Shown: positions 30,421 through 39,552 of the stretch, one piece after another
Position numbering within the stretch: position 1 is the stretch's first letter
Layout: each line of letters begins with the position of its first letter
Source of the DNA: Actinomadura sp. CNU-125
Lineage (GTDB): Bacteria > Actinomycetota > Actinomycetes > Streptosporangiales > Streptosporangiaceae
Reading direction: 5' to 3'
DNA length: 55,790 nucleotides
Assembly (NCBI RefSeq): GCF_001942465.1
Contig: NZ_MKJY01000299.1
Span: forward strand, 1 to 55,790
The notes under the pieces: generated by a model
What the model saw: the letters and a program-made list of their open reading frames with translations, nothing else
Databases searched by the model: none
What the model was told of the DNA's origin: nothing
Made by a program: the position numbers and the translations under genes

Positions 30421-30474
30421 GCGTGGCGACCCACGCCCAAAACCCGGTGACGCTCCTGTCGCACCGGGTTTCTT
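30421..30474 (+). terminator. tandem hairpins, attenuator or terminator before late genes
   Basis: GCGTGG-CGAC-CCACGC at 30421-30436, then AAACCCGGTG (30440-30449) pairing with CACCGGGTTT (30462-30471), followed by CTT. The second is a classic terminator shape with T-rich tail. Placed after a promoter and before the HTH/terminase genes, it could stop transcription unless antiterminated. Confidence 0.65.
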
Positions 30475-30492
30475 GCTGTCCAGGGGGTGAAC

Positions 30493-30708
30493 ATGCCTCC
30501 CGCAATCCCCAAGCGTTTCCGCCCGATCGCGGACGTCGCGTACGTCACCGGCCGCCCGAAACGCACCATCCGGAACTGGGCCGCAGACGGACGCATCGAG
30601 CGGATGGAACACCCCCGTACCGGGGCTGTGCTCGTCGATCTCGTCGCCGCCGAGCGCCTCTCCGAGCAGACCGGCCGCCGGAACCGCGCCCCTGCTCACG
30701 CGGCCTAA
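30493..30708 (+). CDS. helix-turn-helix DNA-binding protein before terminase, 71 aa
   Basis: ATG 30493 behind AGGGGG (GTG 30487 also possible). Contains PIADVAYVTGRPKRTIRNWA then ADGRIERMEHPRTGAVLVDL: a MerR/excisionase-like winged HTH. Four bases from the large terminase start, so it may act as the DNA-recognition (small) terminase subunit or as a late regulator. Confidence 0.65.
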   Translation: MPPAIPKRFRPIADVAYVTGRPKRTIRNWAADGRIERMEHPRTGAVLVDLVAAERLSEQTGRRNRAPAHAA

Positions 30709-30711
30709 CCC

Positions 30712-32238
30712 ATGTCCGCGCCGCCGGTGCCGCTTGACCCGATCCGCGGCGTCGCCGAAGCCATGCTCCGGCGATTCGAAGCACCCACCATCGACCCGTA
30801 CCGCACCGACCCCGTCGGGTGGGTCCGCGACAAACTCGGCGAACACCTGTGGTCCAAGCAAGCCGAGATCGCGCAGTCCCTCGTCACCAACCGGTACACC
30901 GCCGTGCAGTCCTGCCACGACGCCGGGAAGAGCTTCACCGCGTCCCGCCTCACCGCCTGGTGGCTCGACGTCCACCCCCCAGGGGAAGCGTTCGTCGTCA
31001 CCACCGCCCCGACCGCCGCGCAGGTCTCAGCGATCCTGTGGCGGGAGATCGGCAAAGCACACAAGAAAGGCCGCCTGTTCGGCCGCATCACCGGCGGCAC
31101 CGTCCCCGAATGGAAACTCGCCGACGGCGAGATCGTCGCCTACGGGCGCAAACCTGCCGACTACGACCAGGCCGCGTTCCAAGGCATCCACGCCCGCTAC
31201 GTCCTGGTCATCGTGGACGAGGCGTGCGGTATTCCCCGCAGCCTGTTCGACGCGGTCGACGCGCTCGCCACCAACGAAGCCGCCCGCGTCCTCGCGATCG
31301 GGAACCCCGACGACCCCGCCTCCCACTTCTCGGAGATCTGCCGGCCCGGCTCCGGCTGGAACATCATCCGCATCGACGGGCTCGCCACCCCGAACATGAC
31401 CGCCGAAGCCGTCGCGGGGCATCGGGCGCTGGCTGACCTGTTCGAACGGGAAGGGCTGGAGCCGAGCAGCGAACCGATCCCCGAAGGGCTCGGCCGATGC
31501 TGCTGTCGCCGCTGTGGGTCGCGGAACGCATCGCCCGGTGGGGTGTGAAGTCGCCGCTGTTCACCGCGAAGGTGCGGGGCCTGTTCCCCGAGGTCGGCGA
31601 CGACCAACTCATCCCGCTCGGCACGATCACTGCCGCGCAGACCCGGGAACTCGACCCCGGCCCGTTCTCCACGATCAGCGTGGACGTGGCCCGGTTCGGT
31701 TCCGACCGCACCATCCTCGCGCTCATCCGCGGCCCGGTCGTTCGGGTCGTGGGGGACTACTCCAAGCAGCGCACCACCGAGACGACCGGCCGCGTCATCA
31801 ACGCCAAAGACGAGCACGCCGCGCACGAACTCCGCGTGGACGGTGTCGGGGTCGGCGCCGGCGTGGTCGACGAGCTCCTTGAGGCCGGGCATGACGTGGT
31901 GGACATGCAGTCCGGTGCGGCCGCCATGGACTCCAAGCACTTCGCGAACGCGCGCGCGGAGTGGTGGTGGGGGCTGCGACAGCGGTTCGAGGACGGCGAC
32001 ATGGACCTCGACCCCGACGACGATGAGCTCGCCGCGCAGCTGGGGGCGATGCGGTACAAGTTCACGCCCGCGGCCAAATCCTGATCGAGTCGAAGGACGA
32101 CATGCGTAAGCGGGGCCTGCCGTCGCCGGACAAGGCGGACGCGGTGATGCTCGGTGTCGCGTGGGTGCGGGCCCGGACGAGATCGTTGACCACGACGACT
32201 TGGACGAGGACGTTCGGGTTGACATCAGCCCGTACTAA
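30712..32238 (+). CDS. terL: terminase large subunit, frame broken three times, about 510 aa
   Basis: Motor and nuclease of DNA packaging. ATPase: Walker A SCHDAGKSFT (residues about 68-76), Walker B VLVIVDEACG (about 164-173), the coupling stretch VLAIGNPDDP. Nuclease: ISVDVARFGSDRTILALIRG with acidic DVARFGSD, and later ESKDDMRKRG, PDKADAVMLGVAWV. Frames change at about 31488, 32069 and 32172, each by -1; the last gives DEIVDHDDLDEDVRVDISPY. ATG 30712. The end overlaps no gene; the portal starts 12 nt on. Confidence 0.85.
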
Positions 32239-32250
32239 GGGGGTGCGGTC

Positions 32251-33930
32251 GTGAGTGTGCTCGTGCGTCTCCAAGAGGCGGTGCAGGAGAGCTGGTATCG
32301 GGCGACGGGCCGCACCGAACTCGCGGAGCAGGTCGTCGCCGAACGGCAGACCCGCGTCCATCTCGAAGAGACCATCAGCGACCTTGAGAACCGGATGCTG
32401 GAGCCCGGCTGGCAGCGGCTGACGGCGCAGGCGGATCAGGAGTTCTCCCGCGATGGCCTCAGACAGATCACGGCGGTGTGCCGGATCATGGCGCTCAAGA
32501 ACCCCCTCATACGCCGTGGGCTCGGGTTGCGGCAGGCGTACGTGTGGGGCGCCGGCGTGGACGTGTCCGCCCGCGACGCGAAGGTGAACGAGGTCATTCA
32601 GGCGTTCGACGATGACAACGAGGCCACGTTCACGGGGGCGCAGGCGTCGGAGGAGTTGGAGCGGGCGCTCGGCACGGACGGGAACGTGTTCGTTGCGCTG
32701 TTCACCAGCCCGCGGACCGGCCGCGTTCGGGCGCGGACGTTGCCGTGGGACGAGATCACCGACACGATCAGCAACCCGGACGACCAATCCGAGCCGTGGC
32801 TGTACCGCCGTGAGTGGTGGGCGGACCAGGTCGATGTGCGGACGGGTGCGGTGATTCAGCGGCGGGAGTCGGCGTACTACCCGTCGCTCGCCTACTACGA
32901 GATGTCCCGGAGCCGGGGTCGTCCGGCGACGGTGAACTATGCCCGCTTCGGTGACTCGGGCCCGACGAAGGTGTTCTGGGACGCGCCGGTCTACCACGTC
33001 AAAGTGGGCGGGCATCTCCACTGGCAGTGGGGTGTCCCGGACTCGTATGCGGCGGTGGATTGGGCGCACGCGTACAAGGACTTCCTCGGCGACTGGGCCA
33101 CCCTCGTGCGGGCGCTGGCCAGGTTCGCGTGGAAACTCACCTCGAAGGGATCCAAGCAGGCCGCCGCGAAAGCCAAGCTTGCCGCGGCGCCCGGCCGTGA
33201 CCCGCTCACCGGCGAGTCCCGGCATGCCGGTGCGACGGCGATGCTTCCGCCGGACATGGCCCTCGAAGCGGTCCCGAAGACCGGCGCGACCATCGACTCT
33301 GAGTCCGGCCGTCCGCTCGCCGCGATGGCCGCCGCCGCGCTCGACGTGCCGGTCACGATGCTGCTCGCCGACCCCGGCGTCACCGGCAACAGGGCGACCG
33401 CCGAAACCCTCGACACGCCGACCGAGCGGACGATGGACCTGCGCCGCAAGGTGTGGACCGCGACCCGCAAGGCGATTTACCGGCATGTGATCCGTGAGGC
33501 CGTCCGCGCGGTGGACGGCCCCCTCGACGGGACCATCACGGTCGACGCGGATGGCCGTGAGGTCGTGGAGCTCGCCGGTGGTGTGTCGGACGAGGTGAAC
33601 ATTTCGTGGCCGGACATTGATGACGTCGACACGACGAAGGTCGTGGAGGCGATCGTGAAGGCGGACTCGACGGCGTATCTGCCGCCGCTGGTGGTGGCGC
33701 GTCTGCTGCTGGAGGCGCTCGGTGTGTCGGATGTGGAGTCGGTGGTGGAGATGCTGACCGACTCGCGCGGCGAGTTCCTCCCGCCCGGCGGCGCTGCCGG
33801 TGGTGTGGGGCAGGCCGCGGTGGACGCGTTCCGCCGCGGTGAGGACCCTGCCGCGTTGACGGGCGGTGACCCCGAACCGGAGCCCGAAGCAGGCGGCGCT
33901 ACGGAGCCTCGTTCGCCTGCTCGACGCTGA
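32251..33930 (+). CDS. portal protein, 559 aa
   Basis: GTG 32251 follows AAGGGGGTG. The dodecameric portal sits at the capsid vertex. Typical content: early helical region with NPLIRRGLGLRQAYVWG, clip/stem segment, PVTMLLADPGVTGNRATAET (the conserved LA-P-G-N-ATAE element of siphophage portals), and a C-terminal Pro/Gly/Glu tail. Unbroken frame. The last 32 bases overlap the - strand gene at 33899. Confidence 0.85.
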   Translation: MSVLVRLQEAVQESWYRATGRTELAEQVVAERQTRVHLEETISDLENRMLEPGWQRLTAQADQEFSRDGLRQITAVCRIMALKNPLIRRGLGLRQAYVWGAGVDVSARDAKVNEVIQAFDDDNEATFTGAQASEELERALGTDGNVFVALFTSPRTGRVRARTLPWDEITDTISNPDDQSEPWLYRREWWADQVDVRTGAVIQRRESAYYPSLAYYEMSRSRGRPATVNYARFGDSGPTKVFWDAPVYHVKVGGHLHWQWGVPDSYAAVDWAHAYKDFLGDWATLVRALARFAWKLTSKGSKQAAAKAKLAAAPGRDPLTGESRHAGATAMLPPDMALEAVPKTGATIDSESGRPLAAMAAAALDVPVTMLLADPGVTGNRATAETLDTPTERTMDLRRKVWTATRKAIYRHVIREAVRAVDGPLDGTITVDADGREVVELAGGVSDEVNISWPDIDDVDTTKVVEAIVKADSTAYLPPLVVARLLLEALGVSDVESVVEMLTDSRGEFLPPGGAAGGVGQAAVDAFRRGEDPAALTGGDPEPEPEAGGATEPRSPARR

Positions 33931-34204
33931 GCCACTTCCCCCGGGTCGGCTGGTCTGGCCAGGCGTGGTTGCCCCACCTCAGAGTCCCGATTGCTGCGGC
34001 CCATTCGCTGGCCCCGCCGTGGTCGTCCAGCGGCGTGCCGGGCGTGATGCCCAGGCGCCGCAGTACCGAGTCGCGGTGGTCTCGGATCTCGGCGGCGTAG
34101 CCGCGCAGCGAGTCTCCCAGTTGAGGGTTGGCGTCGGCGTGGGCTTCGAATGCCTGGATCAGGCCGGTGAGGGCGACGGCAACGGCGTGAAGGTCGTGGT
34201 CCAT
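33899..34204 (-). CDS. minus-strand gene inside the head operon, 101 aa
   Basis: ATG 34204. A plausible soluble protein (MDHDLHAVAVALTGLIQAFE, LRGYAAEIRDHRDSVLRRLG, WAAAIGTLRWGNHAWPDQPT) with normal coding character on the - strand, whereas the + strand between portal and MuF has no credible gene. It overlaps the portal end. Looks like a moron: an autonomously expressed gene inserted between late genes. Function unknown. Confidence 0.7.
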   Translation of the reverse strand: MDHDLHAVAVALTGLIQAFEAHADANPQLGDSLRGYAAEIRDHRDSVLRRLGITPGTPLDDHGGASEWAAAIGTLRWGNHAWPDQPTRGKWLSVEQANEAP

Positions 34205-34249
34205 GCCGTGACGGTAACCCCGCCCGGCCCTGATCGGGGGGAGATTCGG

Positions 34250-35314
34250 ATGGCGATTACGGACGTTACCCTCGGTCTCGCCCGCGCCGCGATCACCGCC
34301 GTTACGAGTCTTATCGACGTCGCCGTACGCATCCTCACCGGCCGATGGGCCGCCGCGTGGGACGAGGTCGAGCCCCGGATCACGTCCGCGGTCGAGGATC
34401 TCATCGGCGACGCCGACGAGTGGCCGTCGCGCCGTGCGATCGAACGCGACGCCGCGCTGCAGGAAGCCCTGTCCACCGCCGCGCAGCTCCTTGATGCGCT
34501 CGCTGGGCTCGCCGCCGCTGAGATCTCAGCCGTTGCGCAGGCCGCGGTTGAGCAGGCCCCGGCGGATCAGGTTGAGCAGATTGTGTCGCAGCTCCCGCCC
34601 GGCCTGGACCCCGGGACGGTCTCCAACATGGTTGGCGGGCCGGGCGGGTTCCATCAGCGGGCGATCGACGCGATCGACAAGCGCGTGCAGCAGCGCATCA
34701 CCGTGCTGACGCGGCCGCTCGGCAGGGACGCGGACATGGCGATGCGGTTCGAGCTGGTGCGCGGCGTGAAGCGCGGCCGGAACCCGCGGGAGACGGCGCG
34801 GGCGATGGTGGACAGAGTGGAGGGTGCGTTCAACGGGGGCCTCACCCGCGCCGTCACCATCGCCCGCACTGAGGTGCTCGACAGTTATCGCCAGGCTGCG
34901 GCTGCGACGCAGGACGCCCACCGGGATGTGCTGGCGGGATGGACCTGGTTGGCCACGCTAGACGACGGTCGGACGTGTCCGGCTTGTTGGGTGATGCACG
35001 GGACTGAGCACGCGCTGGACGAGCCCGGCCCCCAAGGGCATCCGCAGTGTCGATGCAGTAGGTCACCGCGCACCTTGTCGTGGGCGGCGCTGGGCTTCGA
35101 CCTTGATGAGCCCGACGACGCCATCCCGGACGCGCAGGCGGCGTTCCAGTCGCTGCCGCCCGATGAGCAGTTGCAGATCATGGGCCCGGCGCGGCTCGCC
35201 CGGCTGAACTCGGGCGCCATCGGCTGGGGCGACCTTGCGCGGCGGCGGGAGAACCCGGGGTGGCGCCCGTCGTACGTCACCACCCCGGTCAGGGATCTTC
35301 CTGCGGCGGGTTAG
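34250..35314 (+). CDS. MuF-like minor head protein, 354 aa
   Basis: ATG 34250 behind GGGGGGAGA. A helical N terminus is followed by RFELVRGVKRGRNPRETARA and AVTIARTEVLDSYRQAAAA, then TCPACWVMHGTEHALDEPGP and HPQCRCS, the MuF C-terminal signature. MuF proteins connect portal and capsid and sometimes carry ejected cargo domains; none is obvious here. Confidence 0.85.
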   Translation: MAITDVTLGLARAAITAVTSLIDVAVRILTGRWAAAWDEVEPRITSAVEDLIGDADEWPSRRAIERDAALQEALSTAAQLLDALAGLAAAEISAVAQAAVEQAPADQVEQIVSQLPPGLDPGTVSNMVGGPGGFHQRAIDAIDKRVQQRITVLTRPLGRDADMAMRFELVRGVKRGRNPRETARAMVDRVEGAFNGGLTRAVTIARTEVLDSYRQAAAATQDAHRDVLAGWTWLATLDDGRTCPACWVMHGTEHALDEPGPQGHPQCRCSRSPRTLSWAALGFDLDEPDDAIPDAQAAFQSLPPDEQLQIMGPARLARLNSGAIGWGDLARRRENPGWRPSYVTTPVRDLPAAG

Positions 35315-35511
35315 TACGTCCCGCCCGCGTCCGGCTCGTCTTCGTCCTCGTCGTCCCCGACGACGATCGCGTACGCCTCTGCAGCAGCCCGCAGGTTGTC
35401 GGGCGCGGTCGCGGAGAGGTTCGGCACCTTCTCGGCCAGACCTTTCGCCGACTGGAGGATCGCCTTCCGTGCTTCTTCTCGGAGCTTCTGCTCCTCTTCG
35501 CTGATTGCCAT
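35311..35511 (-). CDS. second minus-strand gene in the head operon, 66 aa
   Basis: ATG 35511. Sequence MAISEEEQKLREEARKAILQ then an acidic tail (VVGDDEDEDEPDAGGTY): short, helical, acidic. It overlaps the MuF stop tail-to-tail. Like the gene at 33899 it is read against the late operon and flanks MuF. An acidic small protein could mimic DNA; that is speculation. Confidence 0.65.
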   Translation of the reverse strand: MAISEEEQKLREEARKAILQSAKGLAEKVPNLSATAPDNLRAAAEAYAIVVGDDEDEDEPDAGGTY

Positions 35512-35563
35512 CCGGGCAGCGTACGGCCCACCTCCGACAAACCGACCCGGAAGGGGAGACGAC

Positions 35564-35946
35564 ATGGCCACGAGCAGGCGGGCCGCGAGCAAGGCGACCG
35601 ACAAGCCCGAGGGCGACCAGCCCACCGACGCGATACCGAGACCGGGAAGAACACCGGCCCCAAGATGTCCGCGAGCAAGCCCGCGGCGAAGACCGAGCAG
35701 ACGTACACCGACCGCGCCGCCGCCCTCGCCGACGAGGCCCGCGCCGCCGCCGACACGATCCGCGCCCAGGTCGAGGCCGTCAACGGCAAGGTTCTCGAAC
35801 TGCAGCAGGAGATGATGCCGCGGCCCGGTGAGGCGCGCGTCGCGGGCGGGGTGCGGCGGCTCCCGATGGCGACCGGGGACGTGTCCCGCGCGGTCGAGGG
35901 GCTGATGGCGGCGGCCGTCGACCTGCAGCGCCGCGCCGGCGAGTGA
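35564..35946 (+). CDS. hypothetical protein, frame broken, about 127 aa
   Basis: ATG 35564 behind AAGGGGAGA. Basic N terminus (MATSRRAASKATDKPEGDQP); near 35629 the frame moves -1 to TETGKNTGPKMSASKPAAK and a helical YTDRAAALADEARAAADTIR, ending VDLQRRAGE. Length 3n+2. Lies between MuF and the protease gene; possibly a small head-assembly or scaffold accessory protein. Confidence 0.55.
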
Positions 35947-35956
35947 GGGCCCGGCC

Positions 35957-36220
35957 GTGAGTGCTCTGCAGCAGATCAACGCGACCGGCGCCGTCACCAC
36001 CGGGGTGTCCCGGATCCGCGGGCTGGTCCTCACCGCCGATGCCGCGGTCGCGGCGCTGGAGCTGCGTGACGGCGCGTCCGGGGACGTCCTCCTCACCCTC
36101 AAGGCCGCGACCGGGGCGTCGCAGGTGCTGGACTTCGGGGCGCCCGGGATTCAGTGCGCGTCGGGGATCCACGTGACGCTGACCGGTACGGGCGCGGTCG
36201 CCTCGATCCACCACGGATAA
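35957..36220 (+). CDS. small beta-rich virion-type protein, 87 aa
   Basis: GTG 35957. SALQQINATGAVTTGVSRIR, then LELRDGASGDVLLTLKAATG and IHVTLTGTGAVASIHHG: a short beta sandwich common in actinophage late operons. Could be a decoration or connector protein. Confidence 0.6.
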   Translation: MSALQQINATGAVTTGVSRIRGLVLTADAAVAALELRDGASGDVLLTLKAATGASQVLDFGAPGIQCASGIHVTLTGTGAVASIHHG

Positions 36221-36233
36221 GGGAGGCGAACCG

Positions 36234-37661
36234 ATGACGACCGATACTGCGCTGTCCGAGGCCGGGCCCGTCGCGGTCGGTGAGACCACGCTCCTGACGG
36301 AGGCCCGCGCCAAGTCGGGTGCGCGGATGCGGATCAAGCTGATCGACGAGGGCCAGGGCTCGTCGGGCTGGTACCCGGCGGAGACTCTCCGCGAGGCGGC
36401 CGAACGGCGCGTCTTCGGGGCGGGCACACACATGTTCACGGATCACCCGTCCCGTTCCGAGGCGGAGGACCGGCCCGAACGTTCGGTGCGGGACCTCGCC
36501 GGTGTCCTCACCCAAGACGCGTTCTTCCAGGACGGTGCGCTGTGGGCGGAGGCCCGCGTGTTCGCGCCGTTCCAGGAGCTCCTTCGCGACCAGGCCGACC
36601 ACATCGGCGTGTCCATCCGCGCGCACGGCACCGCCGAACCGGGCGAGGTCGAGGGCCAGAACCGGATGGTCATCACGTCGCTGACCGAGGGCATCAGCGT
36701 GGACTTCGTGACCCGCGCCGGGCGCGGCGGCGCGATCGTCGAGGTCCTCGAATCCGCCCGCGACGTGGCGGAGGCCCGCAACATCGGGAGCTGGCTGGAG
36801 TCCCGCCTGCACCTGGCGTTCACCGAGATGACCGACCACATGCGCGGCGAGGGCCGCCTCACCCGCGACGAGCGCATCGCCCTCTCCTCTGCGATCGGTG
36901 ACGCCCTCAACGCGTTCGTCACGCGGGTCGAGGCCGAGCAGCCGCAACTGTACAAGCGGGACCTGCACGACGACCCCGACGAGCCCGACGACGACCCGGA
37001 CGACCGGGAAGACAGAACGTCCGCCGCCATGGCGGAAACCACCGTGCCGGCGCCGCCGGCCAAGCCCACCAAGGAAGGAGTCTCCATGTCCGGAGACACC
37101 GGAATCCAGGGCGCGCCGCAGGGCGGCGCCCCCACCGGGACGCGGGAGGTCAGCGAGGCCGACCGGCTCCGCGGCGAGAACACCGACCTGAAGTCCCGCC
37201 TCGCCGAGGCCGAACTGAAGGTCGCGCAGTTCGGCGAGAACGCCCGCGAGCTGGAGACCACCAAGACCCAGCTCGACGAGGCCAAGCGGGAGAACCTGCG
37301 GCTCCGCGCGAACGACGCCGCGCGCGCCAAGGCGCTGGAGGTCCTCGCCGAGTCGACGCTGCCGAAGGTCGCGCACTCCGAGGTCGTCGAGGCCGTCACC
37401 GGCGACAACGTGCCGCTGAACGACGACGGCGCGCTCGACGAGGCCGCGCTCGTCACCAACATCCGCGCGGCGATCGAGAAGGAGCGCCGCTACCTCGCGC
37501 GGTTCGCCGAGGAGAACGGCATCGGCTCGGTCCGCGGGCTCGGGTCGTCCGGCTCCGCCGACGAGATGTCCGAGGCCGACCTGCAGGCCGGGCTCGGTGA
37601 CGTGTTCAAGTCCATCGGGCTGCCCGACACGGTGGCCGACATCGCCGCGAAGGGACGCTAA
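36234..37661 (+). CDS. capsid maturation protease with C-terminal scaffold, 475 aa
   Basis: ATG 36234 after GGGAGGCG. Residues 20-180 are a Mu gpI-like prohead protease: GTHMFTDHPSRSEAEDRPER (catalytic-type His) and HIGVSIRAHG (catalytic-type Ser). After an acidic linker (DDPDEPDDDPDDRED), residues 285-475 are a scaffold: coiled coil LRGENTDLKSRLAEAELKVA. An internal start at 37086 can make the scaffold alone. It processes the prohead and templates capsid assembly. Confidence 0.8.
   Translation: MTTDTALSEAGPVAVGETTLLTEARAKSGARMRIKLIDEGQGSSGWYPAETLREAAERRVFGAGTHMFTDHPSRSEAEDRPERSVRDLAGVLTQDAFFQDGALWAEARVFAPFQELLRDQADHIGVSIRAHGTAEPGEVEGQNRMVITSLTEGISVDFVTRAGRGGAIVEVLESARDVAEARNIGSWLESRLHLAFTEMTDHMRGEGRLTRDERIALSSAIGDALNAFVTRVEAEQPQLYKRDLHDDPDEPDDDPDDREDRTSAAMAETTVPAPPAKPTKEGVSMSGDTGIQGAPQGGAPTGTREVSEADRLRGENTDLKSRLAEAELKVAQFGENARELETTKTQLDEAKRENLRLRANDAARAKALEVLAESTLPKVAHSEVVEAVTGDNVPLNDDGALDEAALVTNIRAAIEKERRYLARFAEENGIGSVRGLGSSGSADEMSEADLQAGLGDVFKSIGLPDTVADIAAKGR
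37086..37661 (+). CDS. nested scaffold protein (internal in-frame start), 191 aa
   Basis: ATG 37086, in the protease frame, follows AAGGAAGGAGTCTCC, one of the best ribosome-binding sites in the late operon. The product begins MSGDTGIQGAPQGGAPTGT and holds the coiled-coil scaffold. This mirrors lambda C/Nu3, where the scaffold is translated from an internal start of the protease gene. Confidence 0.65.
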   Translation: MSGDTGIQGAPQGGAPTGTREVSEADRLRGENTDLKSRLAEAELKVAQFGENARELETTKTQLDEAKRENLRLRANDAARAKALEVLAESTLPKVAHSEVVEAVTGDNVPLNDDGALDEAALVTNIRAAIEKERRYLARFAEENGIGSVRGLGSSGSADEMSEADLQAGLGDVFKSIGLPDTVADIAAKGR

Positions 37662-37664
37662 CCA

Positions 37665-38018
37665 ATGGCGACCAACATCGTCTACAACGACGGCGACCGC
37701 CTCGCCGTCGTCTGCACGCAGCCGGCCACCCCGGCGTCGGGGGACCCGGTGCTGTTCGGTCAGCTGCCGGGCGTCGCGCTCACCAGCGAGCACTCCGACG
37801 GCACCACGTCGGTGCAGTTCGAGGGCGTCGCCGAACTGTCGGTGATCGCGCACAACGGCACCGCGGGTGCCGCGGTCGCCGCCGGTGACGTCGTGTACTA
37901 CGACTCCGCCGCGACCCCCGTCCTGAACGTCAACACGTCCGGGGTCCGGTACGGCATCGCGATGGAGGCCGTCACGTCCGGCGCCACGTCCACGATCCAG
38001 GTCCGCATCGGCTACTAG
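37665..38018 (+). CDS. DUF2190-like capsid stabilising protein, 117 aa
   Basis: ATG 37665. MATNIVYNDGDRLAVVCTQP then ASGDPVLFGQLPGVALT, a Gly-rich AGAAVAAGDVVYYDSAATP and YGIAMEAV: the pattern of DUF2190/gpD-like decoration proteins next to capsid genes. Expected on the outside of mature heads. Confidence 0.75.
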   Translation: MATNIVYNDGDRLAVVCTQPATPASGDPVLFGQLPGVALTSEHSDGTTSVQFEGVAELSVIAHNGTAGAAVAAGDVVYYDSAATPVLNVNTSGVRYGIAMEAVTSGATSTIQVRIGY

Positions 38019-38029
38019 GAGCCAACAGA

Positions 38030-39249
38030 ATGACTGTCACGAATGCCGCTCCGGGGCCGCTGGACGTCCTCGGATCCGTCGGCCAGGTCGACGCCTCGAA
38101 GGCGTCGGAGGCCGCGCTGTACGAGGGTGAGGGCCGGAGCGTGTCCGGTCGTGCCCGCGCCAACCGGGGCCGGGGCGAGTCCCCGGCCTACCGGCGGGGT
38201 CTGCTGGAGGTCGCGAACCTGTACCAGCGGGTCATCGCCGGTGACCGGTACGCGGGCCTGCAGTTCGCGGAGAACATGTCCACGTCGGACTTCTCGAACC
38301 TGTTCGGGGACATCCTCGACCGGCAGATCCTCGCCCGCTACCAGTCCATGCCGGTGCAGTGGACCAGCATCGCCAAGCGCGGCCGGGTCCGCGACTTCCG
38401 ACAGGTCCGCCGGTACACCCTCGACGGCGCGGAAGCGACCCTCGGCCGCGTCAAGGAGCTGACGGAGTACCCGGCCGCATCCCTGACCGACGGGGTCTAC
38501 ACCTACTCGGTCGGGAAGTACGGCCGCCGGGTCGCCCTGTCCTGGGAAGACCTGATCAACGACGACCTGGATGCGTTCGCGTCCATCCCCGACCGGCTCG
38601 GGAACGCGGCGCGCCGCACCGAGGAGCGGTTCGTCACCGACCTGTACGCGTCCGCGACGGGCCCGGACTCGACGTTCTTCTCCGCGGGGAACGCGAACCT
38701 GGTCACCGCGGGTGCGTCGTCGGCGCTGTCCATCAGCAGCCTGCAGGACGCGTACACGCTCCTCGCGAGCCAGGTCGACGACGACGGCGCGCCGATCTAC
38801 ATCGAGTCGGCCGTGCTCGTCGTCCCGCCCGCGCTCAAGGTCACGGCGATGAACATCCTCAACGCCACCGAGATCCTCGCCGCGACCGGCGGCGGCGACG
38901 GCACCGGCAACGACCAGCTCCGCACCACCAACTGGATGCGGAACGACGTGTCCCTGGTGGTGAACCCGTGGCTCCACTCGTCACCACGACCGGCACCGTC
39001 GGGTCCACCGCCTGGTACCTGTTCGCGAACCCCGGCGTCGGCCGTCCGGCGATGGAGGTCGGGTTCCTCATCGGGCACGAGACCCCGGAGCTTTTCCAGA
39101 AGTCGCCGAACGCCACGCGCGTCGGCGGCGGCCTGGTGAACCCGGAGGACGGCGACTTCGACTCCGACAGCACGGAATGGAAGATAAGGCACACCATCGG
39201 CGGGACGCTGATGGACCCGAAGTCCGCGGTCGCGTCGCCCGGTCAGTGA
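38030..39249 (+). CDS. major capsid protein (Mu gpT-like), frame broken, about 406 aa
   Basis: ATG 38030 behind TAGGAGCC. Central conserved parts: FSNLFGDILDRQILARYQSM, DFRQVRRYTLDGAEATLGRV, YTYSVGKYGRRVALSWEDLI then NDDLDAFASIP, typical of gpT-like HK97-fold capsid proteins. Near 38973 (CCGTGGCTCC) the frame moves -1 to LVTTTGTVGSTAWYLFANPG and ends KSAVASPGQ. Length 3n+2. An essential gene broken by one base argues for sequence error. Confidence 0.85.
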
Positions 39250-39252
39250 CCG

Positions 39253-39552
39253 ATGTCTGACGGCAGGAGCCTCCCCCCGCCCGGCACCGCGACGGAGCTG
39301 TACCTGGCCGCCGTGTACGACCGGCTGGGGGAGCTCCTGGCCCGGTTCCCGCAGCAGCCTGAGCCCCCCGGGCCCCCGACCGGGCAGGTGGAGTTGCGGG
39401 AGCCCGCCGCTGTGCGGTCTGGCGCGGCCGTGCGGAGCCCGGCGGGTGAAGGGCCGGGCGTCACGACCCCGGGGCGTCCGGCCCGCTCCCGCCGTAAGAC
39501 CACGACCCGCAAGACGACCCAGCAGACGACCGTGGGTGAGGGTGATGAGTGA
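39253..39552 (+). CDS. hypothetical late protein, 99 aa
   Basis: ATG 39253. N-terminal helix TATELYLAAVYDRLGELLAR then Pro-rich and a basic Thr-rich tail (RSRRKTTTRKTTQQTT). Follows the capsid gene; such proteins may be connectors or small head proteins. Overlaps the next gene. Confidence 0.6.
   Translation: MSDGRSLPPPGTATELYLAAVYDRLGELLARFPQQPEPPGPPTGQVELREPAAVRSGAAVRSPAGEGPGVTTPGRPARSRRKTTTRKTTQQTTVGEGDE

Noticed and set aside
36099..37853. A 584-codon open frame on the - strand under the protease/scaffold gene
   Set aside because: The + strand has a recognised protease and scaffold; the - frame is compositionally a shadow.
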